Shown piece after piece: positions 7,824 through 16,835 of a DNA stretch of 21,593 nt (within the stretch, counting starts at the first letter, position 1; each line of letters starts with the position of its first letter). The notes below the pieces were generated by a model. That model was not told the origin of the DNA. It worked only from the letters and a program-made list of their open reading frames with translations, and did no database searches. A program made the translations under genes and the position numbers. Source of the stretch: Stentor coeruleus. Lineage: Eukaryota; Ciliophora; Heterotrichea; Heterotrichida; Stentoridae. The DNA lies in the NCBI GenBank assembly GCA_001970955.1, contig MPUH01001187.1, positions 1 through 21,593 of the forward strand. The letters are read 5' to 3'.

Positions 7824-9242
7824 CTATGCAAAAGTATTTAATATATGGCATATATTAGGAAATAAAGCTATTAAAGCATATCCTAATAGCCGATGGCCAG
7901 AGCAGTTTTCTACTTCAGCCATGCTTTTAAAATCGATTTGTAAAGATAAGGCAAATATAGTCCCAAGAAGTAAAGTTGATATGAAAATCGACCTATATGG
8001 TTTGATTAAGATCTTAAAAGGAACGATAAGGGCAAGAAAAATCGCTATAGGGAAATTGCTGATGCCCATAATAGCTATAGATGTACTTAGGGCTAGATTT
8101 GTATAAGCTTTATATGTTAAAGTTTTTTTATAAGGGATAACTCCTAGTAACAATAAAAGAAGTTTACTTAAAGAAATATCATTACCACATTGTGATAGGA
8201 CAAGTTTATATACTAAATATCCTACAGCATAAGGCCAAAAAGTAAAAATAGCTGCTTTAATTTCCCAAGGATATTCTCTAAGTATAAGCATAGCTTGGAA
8301 TATAAGCGCAAGGGAAAATGCAACAAGTATATAAGCATAATGTGATAATGGGACTATAAGCTTTGACCCTGAATAGTAAAAAAAATAAATACCGAAATGA
8401 AGTTTTTCTTCACAGCTAGTAAAAGATCTAATAATAATCTCTGTTAGTTTCAGTACAGCCAAAGGGTCAATAGAATGACGTCTTTTTATTATACTTGAAT
8501 ATATTTTTATAGCATGTTGGTTTCTATTTAATAAATAAGAATGTGGACTATGAACATTACCATCTAAAAGATTAACCCAAGTCCTTAGTGAGCATTCTAT
8601 ATTTTCTATTGGATTTTTAACAGGTATAGGGTAATTGTAATGAAGCCCAGATTTCGATAGGATTATGTTAACAATTTCGACTTGGTCCATATCAGTCTGT
8701 ATACCATTCATCCCTTCACCTGATATAGTTATATATGAATAAGGCTCACTAATATCAAAATCAAAAAACCCATGGAAAACCCCGAATCTACCCTCGGCCC
8801 AACCGTAAAATTTACGAAAAGATTTTGCGTAGGGCTCGTTTTTGTATAGTATTATAAGTAAATCTCCTCCCCAGGTTTGAGATTCCATATAACGCTTTAT
8901 AGATAATGCAAGTTCTTCACCAATCCTCCCTGGTCCATACGCAAAAAGTAGAACCAAACAATCTTTACCTAAAGTTCTTGGGGCTCTTATATGCGCATAG
9001 TATACATCAGTCCCATTCCATTGACTAAATTCTTTTATATTTTTAGATGAAATATAATTGTCTATAAAAGCATTTTGATATGTTGGACTATAAGCATTTG
9101 AGTTTAAATACGCAGCTTTCGATATTATCTCAGGGTTACAAAGCGCATACCACCCTAAACAATACAACAAAAGACTCATATAAAAAGCTACAACTGGGAA
9201 TTTCGGATGTGTGACTACCGCATATACTTTATATCTAAGCAT
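7824..9242 (-). CDS. GPAA1: GPI transamidase subunit GAA1 (GPAA1-like, 472 aa)
   Basis: GAA1 is a membrane subunit of the endoplasmic-reticulum GPI transamidase, which replaces the C-terminal peptide of precursor proteins with a GPI anchor. The topology fits: one membrane segment near residues 16-34, a large lumenal domain, and about six hydrophobic segments from roughly 295 to 466. Family signals in order are YYAHIRAPR (81-89, like the YGILRAPR of animal GAA1), the central M28-peptidase-like region with ISGEGMNGIQTDMDQVEIVN (173-192, like the EGLNGQLPNLDL block), HSPHSYLLNRNQHAIKIYS (231-249), and the helix before the membrane with LTEIIIRSFTSCEEKLHFGIYFF (split here into two known blocks). 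It is somewhat shorter than animal GAA1. It starts 24 bp after the RING-CH/FHA gene ends on the same strand. Confidence 0.9.
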   Translation of the reverse strand: MLRYKVYAVVTHPKFPVVAFYMSLLLYCLGWYALCNPEIISKAAYLNSNAYSPTYQNAFIDNYISSKNIKEFSQWNGTDVYYAHIRAPRTLGKDCLVLLFAYGPGRIGEELALSIKRYMESQTWGGDLLIILYKNEPYAKSFRKFYGWAEGRFGVFHGFFDFDISEPYSYITISGEGMNGIQTDMDQVEIVNIILSKSGLHYNYPIPVKNPIENIECSLRTWVNLLDGNVHSPHSYLLNRNQHAIKIYSSIIKRRHSIDPLAVLKLTEIIIRSFTSCEEKLHFGIYFFYYSGSKLIVPLSHYAYILVAFSLALIFQAMLILREYPWEIKAAIFTFWPYAVGYLVYKLVLSQCGNDISLSKLLLLLLGVIPYKKTLTYKAYTNLALSTSIAIMGISNFPIAIFLALIVPFKILIKPYRSIFISTLLLGTIFALSLQIDFKSMAEVENCSGHRLLGYALIALFPNICHILNTFA

Positions 9243-9266
9243 TTTATATCTTAAATATATACTAAA

Positions 9267-10316
9267 TTAACTCATCGGCAAGATTTTCTTCTTCTGGCAA
9301 CATTTCCAAGGTTTTTTCACCACCAAAGATATCAGCGTTCTATTTACTTGTATAGTAATTTCATTCCCAAGTATCAAAGGTAAATTCTTACAAACCCCAA
9401 CTAAAGTGCCGAATTTCGATTTGTTATCTTGTATATAAAAAACATTGTTGATAAATTTTATCTTAGCATGAAAACGACTTACTGATATATCTGATAGTTT
9501 TATTTCAGAATCAGTCCCTCTACCAATATTCACACTTTGAGTTTCTTCAAGGCCGATTACATATAAAATTTGCTGTTGTGGTTCATCAACTTTAATCTCT
9601 TCTAATATAATATAAGGAGTTATTGGGTAGTTGATTTCTAATAATGATAAAGTTTTACCTTTAAATTGAAACATTTCAGGTAATGGTTCTTTACAGAGTT
9701 CACAGACGAAATCGCTCCATTGATATGTACTAACATTACCTAAAGCTTTGGTTGTAACTTTACATTTAAGCCAGTTTTTAAGACAAGTAAAATGAATGTA
9801 TTTCATAGTTCCGGAGCATTTGCATAAAGATACAAGAGGGTCTTCTTCGGAAAACTCTTCTGAACAACAGATTTTACAGACTTTCTCCCCTGGAGTCTCA
9901 GAGACTTCAGCCCAGTTCTGCTTCTGCTCGATCTCAGAACTGATTTTTTTAACTCTTAAGGTCTCTCGACCTAGTTTAAACATATCACCTTCTTTCATCT
10001 CATAACTTGAACCTGGTAAGTACTTTATTACAATCCACATTTGATAAGTTGGAGAAGGTTCAGTTTGTTGAACTATAAACATATCATCAGTTTTTACTAT
10101 AGAAATCAAACTAACAGTATCTGATGAACAATCAGCAGGAAAATCGTTTATAAAGCATCTGTCTCCAGATCTATACAACACACATGTATTATCTGATTGC
10201 TGGGTGAATTTAATGAGGTTTTTGGCTTCATGGTCGAATAAATTATGAGTTTCTCTTGGCCATGTAAGGGTTCTGATCTCAAGGCTATATAAAAATTACA
10301 AGGTATCTGTCATCAT
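9267..10316 (-). CDS. RING-CH (MARCH-type) and FHA domain protein (344 aa, one intron)
   Basis: Predicted E3 ubiquitin ligase with phosphopeptide binding. After splicing, the N-terminal region (about 1-120) is FHA-like (YLPGSSYEMKEGDMFKLGR). A RING-CH finger follows with ligands C142, C145, C160, C162, H170, C173, C200 and C203, including the typical CKCSGTMKYIHFTCLKNWL. A C-terminal FHA domain has G260-R261, SVSRFH at 273-278 and DNKSKFGT at 292-299, all the usual phosphothreonine-binding positions. There is no membrane segment, unlike most MARCH proteins. FHA/RING-CH combinations of this build are typical of ciliates. Coding segments are 10300-10316 and 9267-10284, joined over a 15-nt intron that restores MMTDTFLEIRTLTWPRE. 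Two in-frame ATG codons are adjacent; the first is chosen. The substrate is unknown. Confidence 0.9.
10285..10299 (-). other. 15-nt intron of the RING-CH/FHA gene
   Basis: The minus-strand sequence is GTAATTTTTATATAG, inserted in phase 2 (TT|C = Phe) after the codons for MMTDT. Retention produces TTG TAA, an immediate stop. Removal connects a good ATG context to a 39-residue extension continuous with the FHA-like region. Confidence 0.9.
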
Positions 10317-11018
10317 AATATAATAAGTATATTGATTCGGAAATTAGTTTTTTTTTAATAGTGAGTTTTACTATTAAAATTATTAATTTTAGAGAATACT
10401 ATTAAATTATCCGATGTTTTTAGCATAAGATTATTTAGTTTTAATCCTTTAAACCTTGTTCATAATTTGTAAAGTGTATATTTGGGGGAAATCTGCAAGG
10501 AGGATGATAAGAAAAGTGAACATTTTTTTGACTATGGATTAGAAAATAACTGTGGTAAAAGTTAAGTTTGATGAAGAGTTGTTTGATATTAAAGAAGGCA
10601 AAAATTGTATTAAAAAATAAAGTTAAGTAGTTTATAAACAAAAATCAAGGAGAAACCAAGTTCGCAAACTTCCTATATAATCATTGCTAAATAGGATGGA
10701 AACTAATATATGGATTTAAATACTACAAAGCTATTCTGACAAATGTATTTAAATAATAATTGGCAAAATCCACATCTAATTCAACAACCAGTTTTTACCT
10801 CAAATAGAAAAGTATGAATGATTTTAAAATATATCTTTGACTGAAAATCAATAATAAGTAAGTATATAAAATAAGAAGAGATATTCATCAGATTGAAAAA
10901 ATTAATAATCCAAAGACAAGATGAGAATATTTTTAATAACCGTCTAAACAATCTTATAAATTAATCAAAATAATTTTATAGTATTTCAAATTATTATATA
11001 AAATACTTAATAATAATT
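10317..11018. other. Divergent intergenic region, no gene
   Basis: Left half: 5' flank of the RING-CH/FHA gene, with a hairpin at 10353-10379 and a G-rich plus strand from about 10470 to 10640. The minus-strand frame 10441-10641 is only a consequence of that skew. Right half: AT-rich, turning C-rich and G-poor from about 10930 to 11010, as expected upstream of the small plus-strand gene at 11019. No RNA gene or transposon motif was recognised. Confidence 0.45.
10353..10379. repeat. Perfect 10-bp inverted repeat (hairpin) upstream of the RING-CH/FHA gene
   Basis: The arms TTTTAATAGT (10353-10362) and ACTATTAAAA (10370-10379) are exact reverse complements around a 7-nt spacer. It lies 36 bp upstream of the start codon. 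It could be a 5' UTR hairpin or a palindromic factor site; AT-rich DNA also yields such repeats by chance. Confidence 0.6.
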
Positions 11019-11201
11019 ATGGCATTTTTTAAAAGCCTAGGCTTAAAAATTCTTTTGTTTGGGTCTGGGTTTGGTATAGGAAGTTTATCTCGCTTTTATT
11101 ATTATAAGAGAATTGAAATACTTAGCAAATTTCAAAAAGATGAAGAACACGTCAGAGTTTTGTGGGAAAAGACAAAGAATAATATGAAAACTAATTATTA
11201 G
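11019..11201 (+). CDS. Small single-pass membrane protein (60 aa), possibly Mic10-like
   Basis: Complete ORF from ATG to TAG. Residues 7-28 are hydrophobic and contain a glycine ladder, GSGFGIG (15-21), directly followed by FYYYKR (26-31) and a charged helical C-terminus. Mic10 of the mitochondrial MICOS complex, which bends cristae membranes, has a closely similar first membrane segment (G-x-G-F-G-x-G, then a positively charged FFKRR loop). Here a second membrane segment with its own glycine motif is missing, so this may be a divergent or unrelated small mitochondrial membrane protein. The last 100 bp of the 5' flank are C-rich and the 3' flank (11215-11400) is clearly G-rich and C-poor, supporting a real plus-strand gene. 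The Mic10 link is inference only. Confidence 0.58.
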   Translation: MAFFKSLGLKILLFGSGFGIGSLSRFYYYKRIEILSKFQKDEEHVRVLWEKTKNNMKTNY

Positions 11202-12328
11202 AGAATAGTCACTTAAATATAATGGATTTAATGTTGTATGTCTTGATAGAATATTGTGATAGGTACAGATAGGTTTTGAATTTAATTATGATAAAAAGAT
11301 AGATTTGATAGGAGAATAGGGTGTTAGGATAATGATTAGGAAATAAGATGCTTATGGTTGATAATAGTTTTTAAGTATAATAAAGATAAATAAGATATTG
11401 ATTTAAGAGTAGAGAAAAAATATAAATTATTATGGAAACATCTGTTAGATAATGAAAAATTTTTAATACTTATAAACATAATCTCTAGCAAGTCTACTTT
11501 TATCATAATATTTTTTTAATACATAAACAAAACTGAACCTTAAACATAAAAAATTACCCAAAATTTATTTGAAGTTAAAGATTTCAGTTTAACCTCATAA
11601 ATTTTTATTTAAATTATTTGGTTTTACTCTTAATCTTTATGGTGTAATAAAATTATGATAGAAAATATGATGTATGCAAATCAAGAACAAGTTGTGTTTA
11701 CCAATATGCATACATTAAGAAAAATATGATTAATAAAGCGTTGTGAAATGATTGATACAATAAAATTAAAAAAATATTTTATTATACCAAAGAAATCTTG
11801 TTTATTAAGATTTAGAGATTATTATTAAGATTGAGAATTACTGTTTTTAAAAATAGTTAAGAAAACAATATAACTCTATTTATTTACTAAGTCGATCAGG
11901 GGGAATCAATATTTTATTTCTTTCTAATGTCTTAAAATCCAAATCTCTATTATATATTTTATGGGGAATTTCAAACATATCAAATGAAATAAATTCAATA
12001 ATAACCCATTACAAAAATATAAAACCAAATTACTAAAATATCTCAAAATCTCCAACAAAAAATAATTCAACAACAATCCCATAAATATATCAAAATATAT
12101 AACTAAAAATCCTTTAACATCTTCCCAAACCTTTAAAACCCAGTGTTCACTCATCTTAAAAAATCCTACATACTTTATAAACTTCACCAACTAAAACAAA
12201 ATCAAACATTTATAAATATTCAAAAAATCGCATTAGCCAAAACTCTAAAAAAAAATATCATCTTTTCCTAGTTATCTTTTTAAACTTCACATAAACTATT
12301 CATCTTTATTCCTTATAAGTTATTTGTA
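11202..12328. other. 1.1-kb intergenic region between tandem plus-strand genes
   Basis: About 11215-11400 is the G-rich, C-poor 3' flank of the small membrane-protein gene. 11400-11920 is AT-rich with nothing recognisable. About 11930-12328 is C-rich and G-poor and is read as the 5' flank of the DYRK kinase gene. The hydrophobic minus-strand frame at 11924-12190 is explained by this skew (its complement is T- and G-rich) and is not called as a gene. Confidence 0.5.
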
Positions 12329-13684
12329 ATGAATTTTAAATCAAACACGAATTCAACTAGGGCACGTATAGAAAACATTTTATCAACAGGTATCAAAGGT
12401 TCAGTTCGTTCATTAAGTTTACTTCCAATTATCCATACAAGCAGTAAGTTTGGTATTGGTAAAAACATATCGAGAACATCTTTAGATTTAGGAAACAATC
12501 AAAAACCACCAAAAAGAACACCTCCAACAAGATCTTCAAATAGCTCAAATACCTCAGAAGAGACTAAATCATGTCTTGTTATGAGTCCTTCTAAAGCATT
12601 ACTTGAGCATCGTGACAAACTGACAGAGTATGAATACAAAGAAGTAGCGAATTACCCAGAAATTTATTTTTTGGGAAATGCTAAAAAAAAATACACAGAT
12701 AAATTTTGTGATGATCGCTTATATTATAAAACTTTTGTAGGCGATCATCTAGCTTATAGATATGAAATTCAAAAGCTCCTTGGAGATGGGAGTTTTGGCA
12801 TAGTAATTCAATGTTTTGACCATAAAACACAAACACCTGTAGCTGTAAAAATCCTACGTAAAGGGGAAAAATTCGCTAAAATCGGTGAAATGGAAGCTGG
12901 TATTTTAGAACTTCTCAACACTAATTGTGAAGATGATACAATTGTCCAAAAACTCGAACAATTTAAGTTTCGTGGGCATTTTTGCATAGTCTATGAACTT
13001 TTGAGCTTAGACTTTTATCAATTTTTAAAGAAAAACGATTTTAGAGGTATTAGTATGAATATAATCAAAAGAATAGCTGTGCAAATCATCATAGCTTTAA
13101 AGCATATACATAGTGCAAGCCTTATACACTGTGACTTGAAACCTGAGAACATTTTGTTTAAATCCGAAAATAAATCAAGTATAAAACTCATTGATTTTGG
13201 ATCTGCTTGCGAAAAAAACAATAAAATTTTCACTTATATACAAAGTCGCTATTACCGTGCTCCAGAAGTTATAATCGATGCAGGATACAATGAAAAAATT
13301 GATATTTGGGGCCTTGGCTGCATACTTTTCGAGCTTTATAAAGGAGTTCCTATATTTCAAGGGATTAATGAAAATGATCAGTTATGTAAAATTGTTGAAA
13401 TTATTGGGAATATTCCTGAAAATCTTGTGCAGTTAAGTAAAAGGCGTAAGTTATTTTTCAATGATAATGGGCTACTTGTGAATAAAGATGGGGTAGTTGT
13501 AAAACCTGGGATTAATTCGGTTGCCGGGTTGATAAGAAATGCTGAGAAACATTTTATTGACTTTCTTTTAGAGTGCTTTAAATTAGATCCTAATGATAGA
13601 TTTGATGCAGAAACTGCGCTTATGCATCCTTGGATTAAAGGAGGAAAACAAAATAATAGTAGAAATTTAAGGACATCCAATTAA
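12329..13684 (+). CDS. Class II DYRK-family protein kinase (451 aa)
   Basis: Dual-specificity tyrosine-regulated kinase: it autophosphorylates on an activation-loop tyrosine and then phosphorylates Ser/Thr. The N-terminus (1-90) is Ser/Thr-rich. YPEIYFLGNAKKKY (109-122) matches the NAPA/DH region of DYRK2/4 and Pom1, and YRYEIQKLLGDGSFG begins the kinase domain. Catalytic features are the glycine loop (about 151-157), K174 in VAVK, HCDLKPEN with D269, DFG at 289-291, and the DYRK-specific YIQSRYYRAPEV (303-314). The regulatory YxY motif is F301-T-Y303, so the first Tyr is Phe while the autophosphorylated second Tyr is kept. The domain ends with PNDRFDAETALMHPW. It has a single exon with a C-rich 5' flank and a strongly G-rich 3' flank. 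DYRK2-like kinases regulate cell polarity, growth and cytokinesis elsewhere; the role here is not known. Confidence 0.94.
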   Translation: MNFKSNTNSTRARIENILSTGIKGSVRSLSLLPIIHTSSKFGIGKNISRTSLDLGNNQKPPKRTPPTRSSNSSNTSEETKSCLVMSPSKALLEHRDKLTEYEYKEVANYPEIYFLGNAKKKYTDKFCDDRLYYKTFVGDHLAYRYEIQKLLGDGSFGIVIQCFDHKTQTPVAVKILRKGEKFAKIGEMEAGILELLNTNCEDDTIVQKLEQFKFRGHFCIVYELLSLDFYQFLKKNDFRGISMNIIKRIAVQIIIALKHIHSASLIHCDLKPENILFKSENKSSIKLIDFGSACEKNNKIFTYIQSRYYRAPEVIIDAGYNEKIDIWGLGCILFELYKGVPIFQGINENDQLCKIVEIIGNIPENLVQLSKRRKLFFNDNGLLVNKDGVVVKPGINSVAGLIRNAEKHFIDFLLECFKLDPNDRFDAETALMHPWIKGGKQNNSRNLRTSN

Positions 13685-14677
13685 TAGTAAGATGAATATA
13701 AAGATAAAAATGTGGACTTTTTTTGGTTTTAGGATTTTTAATAAGGAAATTTGTGTTTGATTTTTATAGGAAATTTTAATGGATTGTATGAGATATAGGA
13801 AGAATTAGTTGGGAATTTATTGTTATTTGAAGGTTGATTTATAAGTTTTGGTGAAGAAATGTTAGGTGCTTAAGAAATGGAAAGGAATTGAAATTATGAT
13901 TTTTAAGTTGAATATAATGGCTGATTTGAAGTATTAATTTTATAGTTTTTAATGTGAAATTAATCTTAATTATATTAATCTAAAATTTATAGTAAGATTA
14001 TGCTTTTAATGTTGTATTTAATAATATAATCTTATGATATTTTTAAGTTGAAATTAATAGCTTTCCAATTTAAAGGGAAGATCACTAAATTCTAGATGCA
14101 AAAAATACAAATAAATAATCAATATTTTAGTTTTATTAACTGAATCTGTGAACCATTATCCCAATACAAATTTCATCTAATAAACATGATAAAAGTATTC
14201 AATAGAAAATAAAAATTATTCATGAAATATGTTTACCAACAGCAATTCATACTTTTATCATCTTCAAACCCACAATAATATTTTATCANAAAAATTATTC
14301 ATGAAATATGTTTACCAACAGCAATTCATACTTTTATCATCTTCAAACCCACATAATATTTTATCATTCTTAAAAAAATAAAATCCCACATCTTCCATTA
14401 ATCATAAAATCCCATCCTTATCATCTACACATAATCTTAATCAATCTAATAATCCTCAACCAACCTAAACGCATCCTATATCATAATTCCTTATTCAATA
14501 TCTATAAATGACTAGTAAAATATAAATTTTTTTTCCCTTTTACTATTTTCAGATGTATATTCTCAACTCAAAAGCATCTTATTTAAAAAAAACATACAAA
14601 ATCCTAGAATCATAGACTCATCAATTCTTTCAGAAACAGTTTTTAGTGAAAACTTCTTACAAATAACTAAAAATTAA
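13685..14677. other. 1-kb intergenic region between the DYRK and ADA2 genes
   Basis: By hand count 13681-13920 has 55 G and 2 C, whereas 14341-14520 has 3 G and 45 C. The first half is thus a 3' flank and the second a 5' flank, although both genes run the same way. The change lies near 14050-14150. No ORF or RNA gene was recognised. A duplicated segment with an N lies at 14211-14366. Confidence 0.55.
14211..14366 (+). repeat. 77/78-bp direct duplication around a single N
   Basis: Segment 14211-14288 is repeated at 14290-14366 with one single-base deletion (CACAATAAT versus CACATAAT), separated by N at 14289. It is probably an unmerged contig overlap or two alleles joined in tandem. Confidence 0.9.
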
Positions 14678-15994
14678 ATGGCAGAAGACACAGAACAAGT
14701 ATATAAAAGCCTTCTAAAAAGATTTGTATGATTTAAATAGAAGCGTAAGGGAGAACTTCGTCAAATCACTTGCGAGTTTTGCTTAAAAGATATTACAAGA
14801 TGTACTTATGTGAGCTGTGCAGAATGTAAAACTTTTTTTGTGTGTCTGAATTGCTATGGTGAGGGTAAGGAAAAATGTGAGCATAAAAGAACTCATAGGT
14901 ATTTTTTGATTGATTCATGTAAATTTCCTTTGTTTGTATCGACATGGACAGCTAAAGAAGAGCATTTGTTGTTAGAAAATCTGATTAAACTGAGGTATGG
15001 GAATTGGATATTGATAAGTGAAGCAATGGGTGGATCTAAAACTCCTGAAGAATGCGAATTTCATTATAAACAGGTCTACCTTAACAAAACAGTAAATGAT
15101 ATTAAAAAATACGCAGTTGTTAGCTTTAGAGATACTGATGGGTATATTAAAGAACGCTGGGTTTCGAACCATGAACAATTTAATACCTTTAGCACAATGG
15201 AAATTGATGGTTATCAGTATGGAGTGCATGAACGTAAAAACGAAGCAGACAAAGGCATTTTAAGTGAATTTGCTGGGTATATTCCAATGAGAAAAGATTT
15301 TGATATCGAATACGAAAATGATATTGAAAACTTCCTCGGCGACCTTGAGTTCTACGACGATGACCGGCCTGAAGATATAGAAATCAAACTAAAACAACTT
15401 GAGATTTATCAAAAAGTATTAAATGAAAGAGAAGAACGTAAAGATTTTGTAATGTCCCGCTGGCCACAAGAAGTCAGAATTGAAAAGAAACTAAAAAATA
15501 GTATTTTTGAGAAAAACGCATATGCAACCGCACGTCCTTTTGCTAGGTATTTTGATACAGATAAACATTCTAGTTTCTGTGAAGCTATAGCAAAAGAAAA
15601 TATGCTAAAAATGAAACTAGATGAATTAAAAGAAGCTCGAGCTAAAGGGATAAAGACTGAAGATGAGTTTAAAAAATTTTTACTACAGAAAAAAAGTCTT
15701 TATGCTAATAAAAGCAAAGAATATGATTTGTTGTATAAGGAAACTTTTGCTTATAAACAGGCTGAAAGTCAGAAATTTGCAATTTTGAATGAATTGGAAA
15801 GCCAGAAAGTTAGGGATTGTAGGGAAGAAGAGGATATATGTAGGAATGCTGGGATTTCTTTAGAACAGTTTTCAGCTTTTAAGGATAAAATTGTTGCGAA
15901 TATGGAGTCGAAAAGTAATAGTGCAGGTGATGATAGGGTAGAAGGAGGGGTTAAAAAGGAATTTATTGATTTTATTGTAAAGATGAAGTATTAA
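14678..15994 (+). CDS. ADA2: ADA2-like transcriptional coactivator (SAGA/ADA complex, 433 aa, one intron)
   Basis: ADA2 anchors the GCN5 acetyltransferase in SAGA-type complexes and stimulates histone acetylation. Domains in order: a ZZ zinc finger with C27, C30, C42, C45, C51, C54, H64 and H68; a SANT/Myb domain at about 85-131 (WTAKEEHLLLENLIKLRYGNW); the ADA2-specific motif YIPMRKDFDIEYENDIENFL at 196-215; a charged coiled middle; and a SWIRM-like C-terminus (about 378-433, ICRNAGISLEQFSAFKDKIV). A 15-nt intron at 14726-14740 follows a 16-codon first exon (MAEDTEQVYKSLLKRF). Without splicing the ZZ finger would lose its start codon. Coding segments are 14678-14725 and 14741-15994. The length and order match ADA2 proteins well. 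Confidence 0.95.
14726..14740 (+). other. 15-nt intron of the ADA2 gene
   Basis: The sequence is GTATGATTTAAATAG, in phase 0 between codons 16 and 17. Retention gives GTA TGA, an in-frame stop. Removal joins the only good upstream ATG to the complete ZZ finger. Confidence 0.93.
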
Positions 15995-16617
15995 GTAGGA
16001 ATTATAGATAGAATTGTTTATTGTAGAGTAGGGGATATCAAATGTTTTGATATTTTTGGCTTTTGCTTTAGGGTTTATACTAGTAGGAATTTAGAAAGGA
16101 AATAAATTTGGTTTAGTATAAATAGTTATAAGTAAGAGAGATATTTATAATTATGAATGAAAGATAAGTGAGTTGACGCACTTTATCGCAATTCTTTATA
16201 ATTTAACGTAGATTATTTATTACAATAGATTAATAATTGTTAAAATTTATAGTAAAAGCTGTTATACTGTATTTTTCTCAATAAAATAATCAATCTTTAT
16301 ATAGCAGAGCCTATTCATATTCTAACAGCTTTTTCTTAGAATAAATTTTAATTCCAAAATATAGCTTTTAACATCATGAGCATTTTTAAAGTACCACATT
16401 TATTAGTTTTATAGCGAAAACAATTAAAATTATTGATTAATACCCGCTTTTTTATGAGTTTTATAAGTTTTATATCTTATTTGAATATTTTAAGTTAATT
16501 ATTTTTGATATTTCTCAATAAAGCCTCATTAAGATTAGTTTAAAAATTGATTCAACTTAAAAACAATTTCTTTTATCAATTGCTATTAAAAATTAAACTT
16601 TTCTATACAAACCAAAA
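15995..16617. other. 3' flank of ADA2 and AT-rich spacer, no gene
   Basis: 15995-16150 is G-rich and C-poor, the typical downstream flank of a plus-strand gene, and contains a hairpin at 16035-16053. 16190-16617 is AT-rich with no recognisable coding sequence. Confidence 0.45.
16035..16053 (+). repeat. Perfect 8-bp hairpin downstream of ADA2
   Basis: ATATCAAA (16035-16042) and TTTGATAT (16046-16053) are exact inverted repeats around TGT. Upstream GGGG and downstream TTTT could extend it by G-U pairs in RNA. It sits 40 bp after the ADA2 stop and may be a 3' UTR structure; no termination role can be shown. Confidence 0.5.
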
Positions 16618-16835
16618 TCAATAGACTCTAATTTTTCTATACTTTATTATTAGAATTATATTTAAAACGCCCCAAAGAGAGAAGTTTTTGTAAAAACAAG
16701 CTAAAAGCTCGTAAAACTCAACATTCATATCAAAAATGTTGTTCTCAACAATGTCAAAATTTCTTTCAAAGTTAAAAATCCCATAAAGAATCCTCACTAT
16801 TCTATCAGCCTCTTCCTTCAAAAATCTTCACTCAT
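16618..16835 (-). pseudogene. Weak small ORF with an apparent one-base frameshift
   Basis: On the minus strand ATG at 16835 starts MSEDF and then hits TGA. One frame over, the sequence runs on as LKEEADRIVRILYGIFNFER and continues to a TGA at 16618, about 67 codons. The two frames meet in a run of five T (plus-strand A at 16820-16824), so a single missing base, in the genome or in the assembly, would explain the break. The coding look is moderate (Glu-rich, amphipathic). However, it would be the only gene here to end in TGA, and its upstream flank has the wrong strand skew for a minus-strand gene. I do not recognise the family. It may be a decayed gene or chance. Confidence 0.28.

Noticed and set aside
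9243..9266. Fusion of the RING-CH/FHA and GPAA1 genes by a tiny intron
   Set aside because: Possible GT...AG pairs near the junction give 10, 13, 22 or 28 nt, none 15 or 16. Both proteins have natural ends without fusion.
10441..10641. 66-codon minus-strand ORF upstream of the RING-CH/FHA gene
   Set aside because: Same skew effect in a 5' flank; no protein-like features.
11924..12190. Hydrophobic 88-codon minus-strand ORF upstream of the DYRK gene
   Set aside because: It lies in the C-rich, G-poor 5' flank of a plus-strand gene. The complement is T- and G-rich and automatically reads as Phe, Leu, Ile and Val codons.
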